DNA of 64,000 nt from Bicyclus anynana (taxonomy: Eukaryota; Arthropoda; Insecta; Lepidoptera; Nymphalidae), in assembly GCF_947172395.1 (NCBI RefSeq), contig NC_069097.1:10834142-10898141 (forward strand). The letters run 5' to 3'. This document shows, one piece after another, positions 33,170 through 43,563 of this stretch (the stretch's first letter is position 1; each line of letters begins with the position of its first letter). The notes beneath the pieces were generated by a model. That model was not told the DNA's origin. It worked only from the letters and a program-made list of their open reading frames with translations, and did no database searches. The position numbers and the translations under genes were made by a program.

Positions 33170-33817
33170 TTGGCAGGCAAATCTCGGGTAGCTCCTTTGA
33201 AAAGATTGTCTTTACCAAGGTTAGAGCTATGCGCTGCGAATCTTTTGGCTTCGTTGTTTGCATTTGTTCGTAAATCGATAGGGTCCAAGGTGACAATCGC
33301 TCGGGAGGTAGCTTGGACCGATTCAAGCATTGTTTTATGTTCGTTACGGGCTGCTCCCTATAACTGGTCTACTTATGTAGCAAATCGCGTCGTTTCGATT
33401 CTTAATATAGTCTCTCCAGATAAATGGAGACACGTTCGTTCATTTGATAACCCAGCGGATTTCGCGTCGGAAATTAAAATTTACAAACTGTGGTGGTTCG
33501 GACCACAGAGGTTGTCGCGTTGGCAGTTAATTCAAAATTTAATTCAAATTCACTGGAAGCAATGGCACATCCAATACTTGCATACGTTTCGGCAGCGAAG
33601 TAAATGGACTGAGAACATCGAGAATCTTCAAATCGGTACACTAGTTCATATAAAATATCCAAACGTACCTCCATTTCAATGGAAGCTAGGCCGGGTTCAT
33701 GAAGTGAACCCTTCTAAAGATGGTGTCATTCGTTCCGTCACTGTTAAAACTGAATATGGTTTCTTGAAACGACCAGTTCATAGGTTGTCTCCGTTACCTA
33801 TATCAGATTCAGATTAA
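33170..33817 (+). pseudogene. BEL RNase H end fused to integrase C-terminus
   Basis: Continues in the next frame: LAGKSRVAPLKRLSLPRLEL, AWTDSSIVL and DNPADFAS complete the RNase H part. KLWWFGPQ is then followed at once by LSRWQLIQ...WKQWHIQYL, which in intact elements lies ~430 residues further on. The integrase HHCC finger and DDE core are therefore missing. The last ~90 residues (VPPFQWKLGRV, NPSKDGVIR, RPVHRLSPLP) are the conserved BEL/Pao C-terminal domain (DUF5641-type). Confidence 0.88.
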
Positions 33818-33986
33818 TTCCATTAGTTTACTTTATTTAGCTTCATAGTTTTATATTCATATTCATTCTTATTTCGTTTTCTTATAAAATTCAGTTTCTA
33901 TTTTCATATAATCATTTTAATTTTTTTTTTTCTCCAATTTCATTCATTATTAAGCTGGGTTAAAATTCCATTTTAACGGTGGGCGG
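33818..33986 (+). other. BEL 3' untranslated segment with polypurine-like site
   Basis: AT-rich. ACGGTGGGCGG directly abuts the 3' LTR and is the likely plus-strand priming site. Confidence 0.5.
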
Positions 33987-34531
33987 TGTTCGTAAATATT
34001 CGATTAATTCGGAGTTCGAAAATTCCTCAATTTTGGTGGGTACTTTTGTCGCCGATGTTGAGGGTATTCGACAGACTGCCTCACCGCGCTCGGAGCTGTG
34101 AGCGTCCTGTCGTCAGTCGCTCGCGAATTGTATTGTCAACCTTTCGCCTATTCGTCGGACATTTTTTCGCTTCGTATTCGCTGCCCGTTTATTCGGAACG
34201 GGCGTTCAATTCGAGTGACAATATAATCATCGATATTATTTATTATTTGACTTGGTTCGATATCGTAATAAAAAGACAAGGTGTAAAAAGGCCGCGGCCA
34301 AGTGGGTGTGCGCGTCAACACGTGTCGGCGTGGGAGCTGGACTCCAGCAGCAGGGCTCAAGAAGATCATCGAAAGGTAGGTGGTTTGTTAGAATTACCCT
34401 TCGTATCGGTGATAGAAGCCTGCCCATTAGAATAGAGGAAACCTTCGAATAAACTCCTTCCACCAGCACCCTACATTCGTTACGTAAAATACAGTCCACT
34501 AAAATCACTCCCCGGGGGAATCTCCCCCACA
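33987..34531 (+). repeat. 3' LTR of the nested BEL
   Basis: 545 bp, matching 28701-29245 throughout as read. It is followed by TSD AACAA (34532-34536). Confidence 0.93.
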
Positions 34532-34536
34532 AACAA

Positions 34537-35986
34537 CAAAGCACCAGGTGATGACGGAATCACAGCAGAACTCCTGAAAGCGGGTGGAAAACCGATACTT
34601 AAGGTCCTTCAGCGGTTGTTCAATTCCGTCATTCACGAGGGTACAACACCTAAGGCGTGGCACAGGAGCGTGGTGGTTCTGTTCTTCAAAAAAGGTGACA
34701 ATACCTTGCTGAAGAACTACAGACCCATCTCGTTGTTGAGTCATGTCTACAAGTTGTTCTCAAGAGTCATTACGAATCGTCTCGCTCGTAGGTTTGACGA
34801 CTTCCAGCCTCCCGAACAAGCCGGTTTCCGAGCAGGCTTTAGTACCATGGACCACATTCATACGCTGCGGCAGGTTATACAGAAGACCGAAGAGTATAAC
34901 CAGCCACTTTGCTTAGCGTTTGTGGACTATGAGAAAGCCTTCGATTCGGTGGAAACTTGGGCTGTGCTGAGGTCTTTGCAGAGATGCCGGATCGACTACA
35001 GGTACATTCAAGCGTTGAAGTGTTTGTATGAAAGCGCCACCATGTCAGTCCGTATACAGGATCAGACTACGAGGCCAATCCAACTGCAGCGAGGAGTGCG
35101 GCAGGGAGATGTGATCTCCCCAAAGCTATTTACCGCTGCATTGGAAGATGTCTTTAAGCTTCTGGACTGGAACGGATTTGGCATCAACATCAATGGTGAG
35201 TACATCACTCAACTACGTTTTGCCGATGATGTAGTCATTATGGCAGAGACTCTGGAGGACCTTAGTACCATGCTCAACGACCTCAGCAGGGTTTCTCAAC
35301 GTGTGGGCCTAAAAATGAACATGAGCAAGACGAAGATCATGACTAATACTCATGTACCGCTCCACCCAGTTATTGTTGAGGACTCTGCGCTCGAAATTGT
35401 AGACGAATATATATACCTAGGACACACAGTCCAGTTAGGTAGGTCCAATTTTGAGAAAGAGGTGAATCGCCGAATCCAGCTCGGCTGGGCAGCGTTCGGG
35501 AAACTCCGCGACATCTTTTCGTCCGAAATTCCTCAGTGCTTGAAGACGAAAGTCTTCGATCAGTGCGTGTTGCCAGTGATGACATACGGATCCGAGACTT
35601 GGTCGCTGACTATGGGCCTTATTAGAAGGCTCAAAGTCACTCAGCGGGCGATGGAGCGAGCTATGCTTGGAGTTTCTCTGCGTGATCGAATCAGGAATGA
35701 GGAGATCCGCAGACGAACCAAAGTCACTGACATAGCTCAGCGAGTCGCGAAGCTGAAGTGGCAATGGGCGGGCCACATAGTTCGAAGAGCCGATGGACGT
35801 TGGGGCCCCAAGGTGCTGGAATGGCGACCCCGCACCGGAAAGCGCAGTGTTGGGCGACCCCCCACTAGGTGGACCGAGGATATCAAGCGGGTTGCAGGGA
35901 GCCGCTGGATGCTGGCGGCTCGAGATCGTTGTGCTTGGAGGTCCATGCAAGAGGCCTATGTCCAGCAGTGGACGTCTATCGGCTGA
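34537..35986 (+). pseudogene. RTE ORF, C-terminal part: reverse transcriptase
   Basis: Completes the ORF interrupted at 28700. 1559 nt before and 1450 nt after the insertion sum to 3009, exactly 1003 codons with the stop, and no stop lies between 34538 and 34616. RT motifs: NYRPISLLS, QAGFRAGFSTMDH, AFVDYEKAFDS (first catalytic Asp), GVRQGDVISPKLF, and RFADDVVIMAE (FADD box, ~35,219). The C-terminus has RVAKLKWQWAGHIVRRADGR, GRPPTRWTEDIKRVAGSRW and EAYVQQWTSIG, characteristic of RTE. Everything but the BEL insertion looks intact, so the copy was probably full-coding when hit. Confidence 0.92.
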
Positions 35987-36009
35987 TAAGGTAAGGTAAG
36001 AATGGCTCT

Positions 36010-36329
36010 ACAAAGACATGTCTCTATGATTGGTTAGTTGTGTATTACAGAGTTGGCCTTCCGAGAAGGGTGTTTTGGTCTGAATGTATCAGTCCGGGCA
36101 CCCCGAGATCGTGAGTTTAAAAAATCTCACGTCTGGTCGACGTCAGATATGGGGGACCCCGCCTTCGCCGGCAAATTAAAAAAACAGCGGTTTAAACAAT
36201 GTCAAGTGTTCCAGACAACGCCATTGAAAGTTGCAAAATATGGTGTCGGTACCAATAAATAATCCTATTTGTCGTTTTTAGTTCCGAAATAAAGTGAAAA
36301 TATTATAATTAATATTATAATTATAATTA
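36010..36329 (+). mobile_element. LINE-associated 3' repeat fragment
   Basis: GAGAAGGGTGTTTTGGTCTG, TCAGTCCGGGCACC, ACGTCTGGTCGACGTCAGAT. It shares this block with 53,300-53,395 in the same orientation. 36,260-36,329 is AT-rich filler. Confidence 0.5.
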
Positions 36330-36595
36330 GAAAACGGAAGTCATCCCTCCTAGCAAGACTGCGGGCGAGCCCCAATAGGATCTTGAACATGTTAGCAAGC
36401 AAAACTGACTCGCCGATCCTGCAGAAATTTATTTTTGTTTTGGTGCGGTGAGATAGTTTATTATTAATTTTTATTTTCTTAAATGTAATTTGTGTACCTA
36501 CTAACATAATTTTTAAGATTGTAACTAACCAATTGGGCCTTTGTAGCCATAAATAAAGAAATTATTATTGTTATTATATTATTATTATTTTAGAA
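36330..36595 (+). mobile_element. LINE 3' end with (TTA)n tail
   Basis: Contains CGAGCCCCAATAGGATCTTG, GGTGCGGTGAGATAG and GGGCCTTTGTAGCCATAAAT, then a TTATTATTATT run. It is a typical 3' UTR and microsatellite tail of a lepidopteran non-LTR element, from memory. Confidence 0.5.
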
Positions 36596-37225
36596 TGTCC
36601 CGGAACGCAAAGCGAGTCCTCGGTATGCGCCGGCTGTCCAAACCAGAATATTTGTGCTTCAGATATGCCAATGAGTTCAAGACAAAAGTTATAACAAAAT
36701 TTGAAATAAGCTCATTTATTTCACTATCCTAACGTTCGTTATTCGTTATTCAATGATAAACTAATGCTTATCAAAGGCTGTGTAACTTGTGTTGGTGTTG
36801 CTTGGGAAGCATTGTCGTTGTATTGTATGTAATGTAACTGATGGGCAAATATGGGACGTGGAAGCTGTACGAGTATAAACAATTGGATAAAATTCGAATA
36901 AATTAACTGCGCTGAATAAGTTACTAGAAATTTATATTTCTATTTCTAAACAGATTTACTACTGACTTTACCGAGTTTTCTCTACAACTTTTACCTTTTG
37001 AAAGCTTTCCATTCTTGCTTTGGCATGGATTCGATTCTATTCAAATGCAAATGGAAGAGTTACATTTTACATTTCTGCGAATATACGCGGAAACTATTTA
37101 TAATATTTATGTGGGTCGGTCTGTACCTGAATACGACTGAACCGGAAAAATGTGAAAAAGAGTGAAAATTTTGAATTTATAAATATTATATTGTGTAGAG
37201 ACTACGACATTGTTCAACTTGTTTT
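36596..37225. other. Intergenic, nothing recognised
   Basis: No gene or known repeat. Confidence 0.5.
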
Positions 37226-37535
37226 GACGGCCTCCGTGGCGCAGTGGTATGCGGTGTGGACTTACAAGACATAAGTCCTATGTTCCCCGGCTAGGCCGAT
37301 TGAAGTTTTTTTAATTGATCAGGCTGATGGGAGGTTTCGGCCGTGGCTAGTTACCACCCTACCGGGAAAGACGTACCGCCACGCGATATAGCGTTCCGGG
37401 ACGATGTCGTGTAGAAACCGAAAGTGGTGTGAATTTTCATCCTAATCCTAACAAGTTAGCCCGTTTCCATCTTAGACTGCATCATCACTTTTACACTATT
37501 AGGTGAGATTGTAGTCAAGGACTAAAAAAAAAATT
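37226..37535 (+). mobile_element. SINE1, near full-length
   Basis: Complete tRNA-like head (GACGGCCTCCGTGGCGCAGT), a body with small deletions and an A-rich tail. Confidence 0.8.
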
Positions 37536-37914
37536 TCTAAAGTGAAAAACTCAGACCAATTATAGAAGGACCTGTATCGCACTCATAGTCACGAACAAAA
37601 TAGTCTGTCATTTTCTGAGGAAAATGAGCTTAGATTTTGTATATATCTTATACTAAACTAAAAGATTTTGCCCGTTTTTTACACCATTCAATTACACAAA
37701 AAGGTAATTACGGAGCTCTTTAACCGACGATCAATTTTTATGGCTATTACAACTATTTAACATCGATACTATAGAGACAGTTTTTATAATCGCATTAGAT
37801 CGTTGATCATATACTTTGACAGAAAAGTAACGTCTAGCGAGGCAGGTCCTATACAATAAATGGTCTGAGGTGAAAAAAGACTCGTTAGCTTTAGTGTTTT
37901 AAATGTTCTGTGGT
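37536..37914. other. Intergenic, nothing recognised
   Basis: No gene or known repeat. Confidence 0.5.
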
Positions 37915-38240
37915 ACGACTACGACTTCTCTGGTGCAGTTGGTAGTGCTGTGGGTCTGGGTTCAATTACAAGTTCGGTAAGTTTATGATTTAAGATTTTA
38001 TAAATTAGCTCCAAGTCTGGTCTGGTGGTAAGCATCAGCCCTGGTTAGTTACGACCTTACCAGCAGAAAAGTACCACCAAGTGATTTACCATTTCGTTTC
38101 GATGCCGTATCAAAACCGTCTAGAAGTGTGGGTAGAATAAAGTTAAACCTCTTCCAAATTAGCCCGCTTCTATCTTTGCATCGTAACTTAACATGAGATT
38201 GCTGTCAAAGGCTAACTTGTAATTGAATAAAAAAAGATAC
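37915..38240 (+). mobile_element. SINE1 subfamily variant, full-length
   Basis: Head-like GACTTCTCTGGTGCAGTTGG with GGTTCAATTAC, then a body diverged from the main family (CCGTCTAGAAGTGTGGG, CTCTTCCAAATTAGCC) and a SINE1-like tail. It shares changes with 24099-24255. Confidence 0.65.
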
Positions 38241-38399
38241 TTCTTTCTTGATCCATATATTATGAATTCTAATATAGATGTACTGGGTTTGACTCCTAGG
38301 TCGGGCTGTGAAAAAATCAAATGGAAAGTTGGAGGTGCCTACGATAGCATATTAAGCCATCGGTCCTGTTCATTGTCATTAACATAATTGATAGTGGTC

Positions 38400-38790
38400 G
38401 TTACACAATTTGAGAGCAAAAATGTGGAATGACCTTCTAGCTTCCGTTTTTTATCAACATCATCATATCAGCCGATAGATTTCCATAGGACATAGGCCTC
38501 TTAAAGGTACTTCCAAACATCACGAGCCGCCTGCATCTAACGAATCCCTGCGACTCGCTTGATATCGTCAGTCCATCTGGTAGGGGAGTGACCAACATTC
38601 CAGCACCTTACGACCCCAGACCCTTATGTCCCCAATTGCCATCCATCTGTTTTTACCGATCTTCAATATGGGTACCTTCAAGTGAGGAGTGTATAGGCAC
38701 CTTCTAGGCAATCGCGTTCTACCCATAGGCTTTATTATCGCTTAACTTCTGGCGTGATTGCAGCTAAATTCTAAAAAGCCCTTCTAGTTC
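38400..38790 (+). pseudogene. Jockey-like LINE C-terminus split by an RTE fragment
   Basis: 38,400-38,453 (AAAATGTGGAATGACCTTCT) and 38,655-38,790 (AATATGGGTACCTTCAAGTG, TAGGCACCTTCTAGGCAATC, TTATTATCGCTTAACTTCTG) are the two halves of the LINE tail seen at 23,300-23,490. Between them is an antisense RTE 3' fragment. Confidence 0.65.
38457..38630 (-). mobile_element. RTE LINE 3' fragment
   Basis: CATCATCATATCAGCCGATAG, GGACATAGGCCTCTTAAAGG, CACGAGCCGCCTGCATCTAA. It is a decayed copy nested in the LINE tail at 38,400-38,790. Confidence 0.65.
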
Positions 38791-39647
38791 TTTGTTATTT
38801 CAAGATAGGGATGCAAATGTATGTGGTCAATACATTTACAGTAACGATTAAGAAAATAAAAATACATAATAAAACAATGCCTTTATTCTTTATATTGATA
38901 ACAAATACTTCTACCAAGTATTTCTACAGTTCATATTCTACGTACATCGAAATTAGAGACTTTTCATTTTTATTTCCAATAAGAGAACAATACATATACT
39001 TTTATGTACATTAAAATACGTAATGTATGCTTATAGCTAATGATTTTTATGTACAATCAAAACGTCTTAAGAATACAGTATTACGTGAAATATTTTTGTT
39101 TCTTAAATAAACACTTAATTTCAAACTTCGAATTATAATGAAAGGAAAAATGAAGCCTTATTTTACAGCAATTGTGAATTTTAGAAGCAATTACAACAAA
39201 AAATCTACAGAAGGCAATGACTAGATAATCTATAAGTATCTATGACCAACATAGCCAGAACATAATATCACAATATACCACTTTGAAACAAAGTTGGGCT
39301 ACTTTTGTATCCAGTACCTAATCACACTGCAGTCTGAGTAAAATACATTTAATTCATCAGTATAAAATTGATTCATGCTTCATTTCATTTTACCAATGGC
39401 GATGCTATGGATGGTTAACTGCGCTGTATTCAGAAGTCATATACGATACAGCAAGACGCAGTGACAAAACTGAAAGGCATAAACAAAGTAACCAAGCTCT
39501 GTCCAATTATCAAATACATAATAGGGGATATTTTTTTTACAATGACGTAATGTTTTCCTTTATTTAACAGTAGTATGGTTTAATGTTAACAATTGATGCA
39601 CGTGGACAGACAGTCTATAATATTGTCAATATTTTGGACTTTAGGAT
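38791..39647. other. AT-rich intergenic, nothing recognised
   Basis: No gene or known repeat. Confidence 0.5.
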
Positions 39648-39822
39648 TCTTCTTCTTTGTCGCTGCGCTCTTGACAGAGCGGTCGTGGTCTTTAGGACGT
39701 GTTGGAGGCAGATGTTATACGCCTCACGAGCATTCGCTACTTCTCCCTTTGTGTAGTGAGTCGCGTGCATTCATGCAAGGGACCGCCTACAGCAGATTTA
39801 ATCTGGTCGGTCCATTTAGGAT
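39648..39822 (-). pseudogene. C-terminal remnant of a third LINE type
   Basis: Minus strand reads KWTDQIKSAVGGPLHECTRL followed by TQREK and RPRPLCQERSDKE with an internal stop. The W(T/S)DQI...R.W pattern is typical of LINE ORF ends. It is a short, dead, 5'-truncated copy. Confidence 0.55.
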
Positions 39823-40086
39823 AAGATTGACTAAAATCAACGACGTAAATAGTATAGACTTCGCATGGCATGTACGTTTCATAAAAATGGCACACGAAAG
39901 TTCTTCCCAATGCTGATTTGCGAGGAACAGTTCAACAGTTGCTTTTTGACATTCAGAAAGATAGGTTGTGTCACAGCCAACGATGCCGTACAAAATAATA
40001 TCGTTTTCTAAAATCACACCACGTTGTAAGTTGTACCTGAGTTTAATTTCCGTAAAGGACAACTTTACCTTATATTTTTTAACCAT
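39823..40086 (-). other. Unassigned open frame
   Basis: A minus-strand frame with ATG at 40086 runs 99 codons into the LINE remnant. Residues 1-87 (GVILENDIILYGIVGCDTTY, AFQ-poor, Cys-containing) look protein-like but match no family I know. It could be further LINE sequence, an exon remnant, or chance. Confidence 0.25.
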
Positions 40087-41140
40087 TATGTTTTAAATAT
40101 AATTATTGATTGTATGTTGGACACGTTAAGACTATATTATCAACTCCCATGGGGCACTGAAGAAGTATGGTTTATCAATTTTTATGGTTTCTATTAATGC
40201 TATAGTAATAATAGTAATATTATACACGACGAAGTTTGAAATTGGGCTCAAAGTTTATTCAAGAAACACAATGTCCTTACTCTAAGTTAAACTTTGTTTT
40301 AAACAACATCTTAAATACTAGTTAAGTTAAAATTAAATAGTCCTTAAACAATAGGCCTCTTGGATACCTACTTGCGTTTTAACTACATACCTATGGTAAT
40401 TTATTTTATTTATTTTAATAAATGAATATTTAATTAATATCTAATTAATATTATATACACATAAAACATTTTTAACTTTTAATCGATTTTTTGTTATAAT
40501 ACATCACACCAAGCAAAGCAAATAATTAAATATCTAATTTATTTAATTTTTATTAAAAGTTATTTACACATTTTTAGTCTTTCTTTCATTTAAGAAATCT
40601 TTAATATAGTTTAATATCTCGTTGAATATAACGAAATAAGCAAAATAATGAACAATTAAATTACTCCAAGACAATGAATTAACAAAGGTAATTAAAACAA
40701 TTTTTTAATTACTAACAGTAAACATTCGATGATTCACTTTGTGCTAAGCAATATTTTAATTGGTAGCAGCAAATCTTTTTCAATTTAAAATTTTCATGTT
40801 ATTATTGGAATTAGTAAAAATATAAATGTACCTACTTTAATTATGTTTATAGATACTTTAATAATCGTAATGCAGGAAACAGACAGAAGTGTCGTCATAG
40901 CAGAATCATGGTTGATCTTATAGCATTAATTAAATTATGTAAAGGAAGTGTTAAAAAACTGAACTGAGTGTAGTTAAAATTTCTGGCGTCAATGACGTCT
41001 GAAAACCACAATGATCATGGGTCCATCTTTCAAAGAAAAATCTCCTGATTGAAACTATCTTTGGCACGTTTGAGCACTCTACAAAAACGTGGCGCATATG
41101 CGAAAATGCGTTATAAGGTCGTAACTCATTAGAGCCAACC
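40087..41140. other. AT-rich intergenic, nothing recognised
   Basis: Very AT-rich to ~40,860. The minus-strand 67-codon frame at 40951-41154 has no motif. Confidence 0.45.
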
Positions 41141-41440
41141 GGGACCAGACTCACACCGCCTCGCCTCGAGTGGTTAGTATTCTTCGTATGGATTTATATG
41201 GGTATGCGCTCACTACATCGACTCCGTACCATCACCAGATCGCCTCGCTCGCGAGATGTCCACGCGCGGACTGTGAGTGGACCACTCGATGATAGCTCGC
41301 TGTTGGCAGCTACTACTCGCGGTTAACTACTCGGAAATTCGTTGACCACGCGAGGTTCACTGGTGACAACCCGGCGTCCACCCGTGGTCCACCTGTCGAC
41401 TACAAGTGGACGCCTAGCGACGAGGTGGTGCGGATCGAGT
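41141..41440. other. GC-rich patch, unassigned
   Basis: CGCCTCGCCTCGAGTGGTTA, TCGCCTCGCTCGCGAGATGT, CCACCCGTGGTCCACCTGTC. Base composition is unlike its flanks. No ORF was recognised. Short internal inverted pairs (GTGGTCCACCTG, GTGGACGCC) suggest an unknown repeat. Confidence 0.35.
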
Positions 41441-41484
41441 CCCGGGTGTTCATGAATGCCACAACTTTTCTTTATATCTATTAT

Positions 41485-41752
41485 CCACAGAACAGCAAGA
41501 CGTCGCGAACGGTGGCATGCATATATTGTTGCCGTCCAGGCACGAAACGTACGAAACGATTTGCGTCCACATTTCAAATAGGCACAGCAAATATTTGGAA
41601 TGCCCTTCCGGCGTTTGTTTCCTGACACTTATACTTTAAACACCTTCAAAGCAAGAATGAATAGGCATCTTCTTAAGCGCGCTCCAACTTTGCTTTCCAT
41701 TAGGCTTAATTGTAGTCAAGCGCAAGCCTATATTGCATAAAAAAAATATACA
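41485..41752 (+). pseudogene. Jockey-like LINE C-terminus plus 3' UTR
   Basis: Reads RTVACIYCCRPGTKRTKRFA, STFQIGTANIWNALPAFV, then a frameshifted tail and 3' UTR (GCTTTCCATTAGGC, TTGTAGTCAAGCGCAAGCC) and an A-rich end. It is related to 23051-23495 and 60977-61155. Confidence 0.7.
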
Positions 41753-42239
41753 GTTTATACTTTGGTTGGTCATTTTGATCAGAGTTCATTCAAAATTACA
41801 TGAGTTATTGTATAGTAATTTGTTAAGTTTTAGAAGTTGTGTTATAGTCAAGCGTTCAAAGCGATCGCTGCTATTTTTGCATCACTGTGACGCATTCCGT
41901 CAGTTTACAGCTTACAGTCACAAAGGGTTTAATCAAAAACATCTGCTCGAGTAATTTTCGTAATTAAGCTGTGAAAGTAGAACGTTGGTACTCGTTATGA
42001 GTGTAAATTTTGCGCTTTATATACCAATTTGTGGTGCTCTGTTTGTTATTGTCTCGGAACGTGATGGTAATGTCTGGAACAAAAGAGTTAAGATTAATCT
42101 TAAACACGTACGTGAATATACATATTTATATTTGGGAAAATATTTCATTTTTAGTAGGTTTTTTATGAGAGAGCTTAGAACATCATTTTATGACGGCTGA
42201 AAGTTTGGCAGCCAAATTCAAATTAATTTACTGTGGTAA
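41753..42239. other. Intergenic, nothing recognised
   Basis: No gene or known repeat. Confidence 0.5.
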
Positions 42240-42680
42240 TGTACAGATATTAAATTACAGCAATATCATCATTAGCAACCCATTTTCTGCTCACTGTTGA
42301 GCACAAGTCTCCTCTCAGAATGAGTCAAGCCAATAGTCCTCCACGCTGGTCTAATGCAAAATCAGATTCATTTATTGCCAGTAGGTACGTGGTAATGTAC
42401 ATATATTAAATTACAGCATCATCATCATTAGTAACCTATTTTCGGCTCACTGTTGAGCAGGAGACTCCTCTCAGAATAAGAGGGGTTAGGCCAATAGTCC
42501 ACGGTGGCCCTATGTGGATTGGCAGACTTCACACACGTAGAGAATTAAGAAAATTCTCTGCTATATAGGTTTCCTCGCGATGTTTTTCATTCACCGTTTG
42601 AGAAACGTGATATTTATTTTATTTAAATGCACATAACTATTAAGTTGAAGGTGCATGCCCCGGATCTGATTCGAATTTGC
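42240..42680 (-). mobile_element. SINE2 with duplicated 3' end and flank
   Basis: Antisense SINE2 at 42,417-42,680. A second partial 3' piece at 42,272-42,356 is preceded by the same unique flank (ATATTAAATTACAGCA), so flank plus SINE end is duplicated in tandem with a period of ~152 bp. Confidence 0.65.
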
Positions 42681-43563
42681 TGAAAAAATAATCTTTACTA
42701 AAAAGTAAAACAGAACCAAAAGTAAAAATCACTAAGATGGCGAACTAAGTAAGAATGGTAATTTGGAAAACGTTAATGATGTTTTTTTCTATGGAATTAA
42801 CAAAATAAGACCCAATTGAATGCAAATTAGGCACGTAACAACCTAATAACTTATTGTTTAGCCGATAATCGTATGCCAATAAATGTAAATCTGCTAGCAC
42901 CCAATTTAGTTAGCAAGTCCTCAAGGTATATTGCTATCAACAACATCGAGTCAAAATGGCTTAGGGGAGTTCCCTAACTTGTAGGTATTTGTGTAAGCTT
43001 GAATATTAATGGCATTAAGTTCGACATCATAGCAATTATGTTAGTTTTAACAGGGCGCGAAGAGTTTGAAGAGCTTACTTGCATTAGATAAATTTGAAAA
43101 AATAAAAATACTGTACTAGTTAAATAAGTTTTAAAATAAAAGACATGTAAATATTTTGCAATATTAATAACTATACCTCAATATTATTAAGAGGTAAGTT
43201 TGTGGTATTTTAGTGGTAATCCCTGGATCTATATACTTACTTAACCGATTTTTTTACTCCGAAAATATTCATTTTAGAACACATGTTCCTTGGACATTTT
43301 TAATTAATTTTCCCTAAAGAATATAACCCTAGAGTTATTTGGAAATACTCCCGAGAACCCTGTATAGTCTATGACACTCACAAATAACGTGGCTTTCTAA
43401 TGGTGGAAAAAATTTCAGTATCATTCTCACATTTTTCGAAACCTAAAGTTGCCAGGAAAAAATAACTATATAGCGATAAGGCATATTGTAATACATAATA
43501 TACATTTTGTATACTGCCTTCTTCCTTGTATTATATTGTTTGTTTTATGTTGTGGTCTACAAA
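42681..43563. other. Intergenic with an HLE-like fragment
   Basis: 43,168-43,260 (CTCAATATTATTAAGAGGTA) resembles HLE 5' ends. Nothing else was recognised. Confidence 0.4.

Larger units (their letters stand above)
28701..34531 (+). mobile_element. BEL/Pao LTR retrotransposon, internally deleted
   Basis: A 5831-bp element with 545-bp LTRs (TG...CA) and 5-bp TSD AACAA. The internal region encodes Gag, zinc knuckles and protease in one open frame, followed by RT, RNase H and integrase C-terminus in broken frames. Compared with the intact BEL at 53.5 kb, about 45-50 codons are lost at the Gag-Pro/RT boundary and about 430 codons covering nearly all the integrase. BEL/Pao membership rests on the Gag region, DPGSEASF protease, YMDD RT and the C-terminal domain. 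Confidence 0.93.
27015..35998 (+). mobile_element. Full-length RTE-clade LINE, split by a BEL insertion
   Basis: An 11-bp TSD, AGAATGGCTCT, lies at 27004-27014 and 35999-36009. Subtracting the nested BEL and one copy of its TSD leaves ~3.15 kb, the usual RTE size. It has a short 5' UTR, a single ORF with APE-type endonuclease plus RT, almost no 3' UTR, and a TAAGG-type tail (GATAAGGTAAGGTAAG). Several 3' fragments of the same clade lie elsewhere in the window, but those carry TGA-repeat tails. Confidence 0.92.

Noticed and set aside
35435..35950. 171-codon minus-strand frame opposite the RTE RT
   Set aside because: Antisense shadow. Its PPSGGSPNTALSGAGSP-like text also appears in antisense RTE fragments, which shows it is element sequence.
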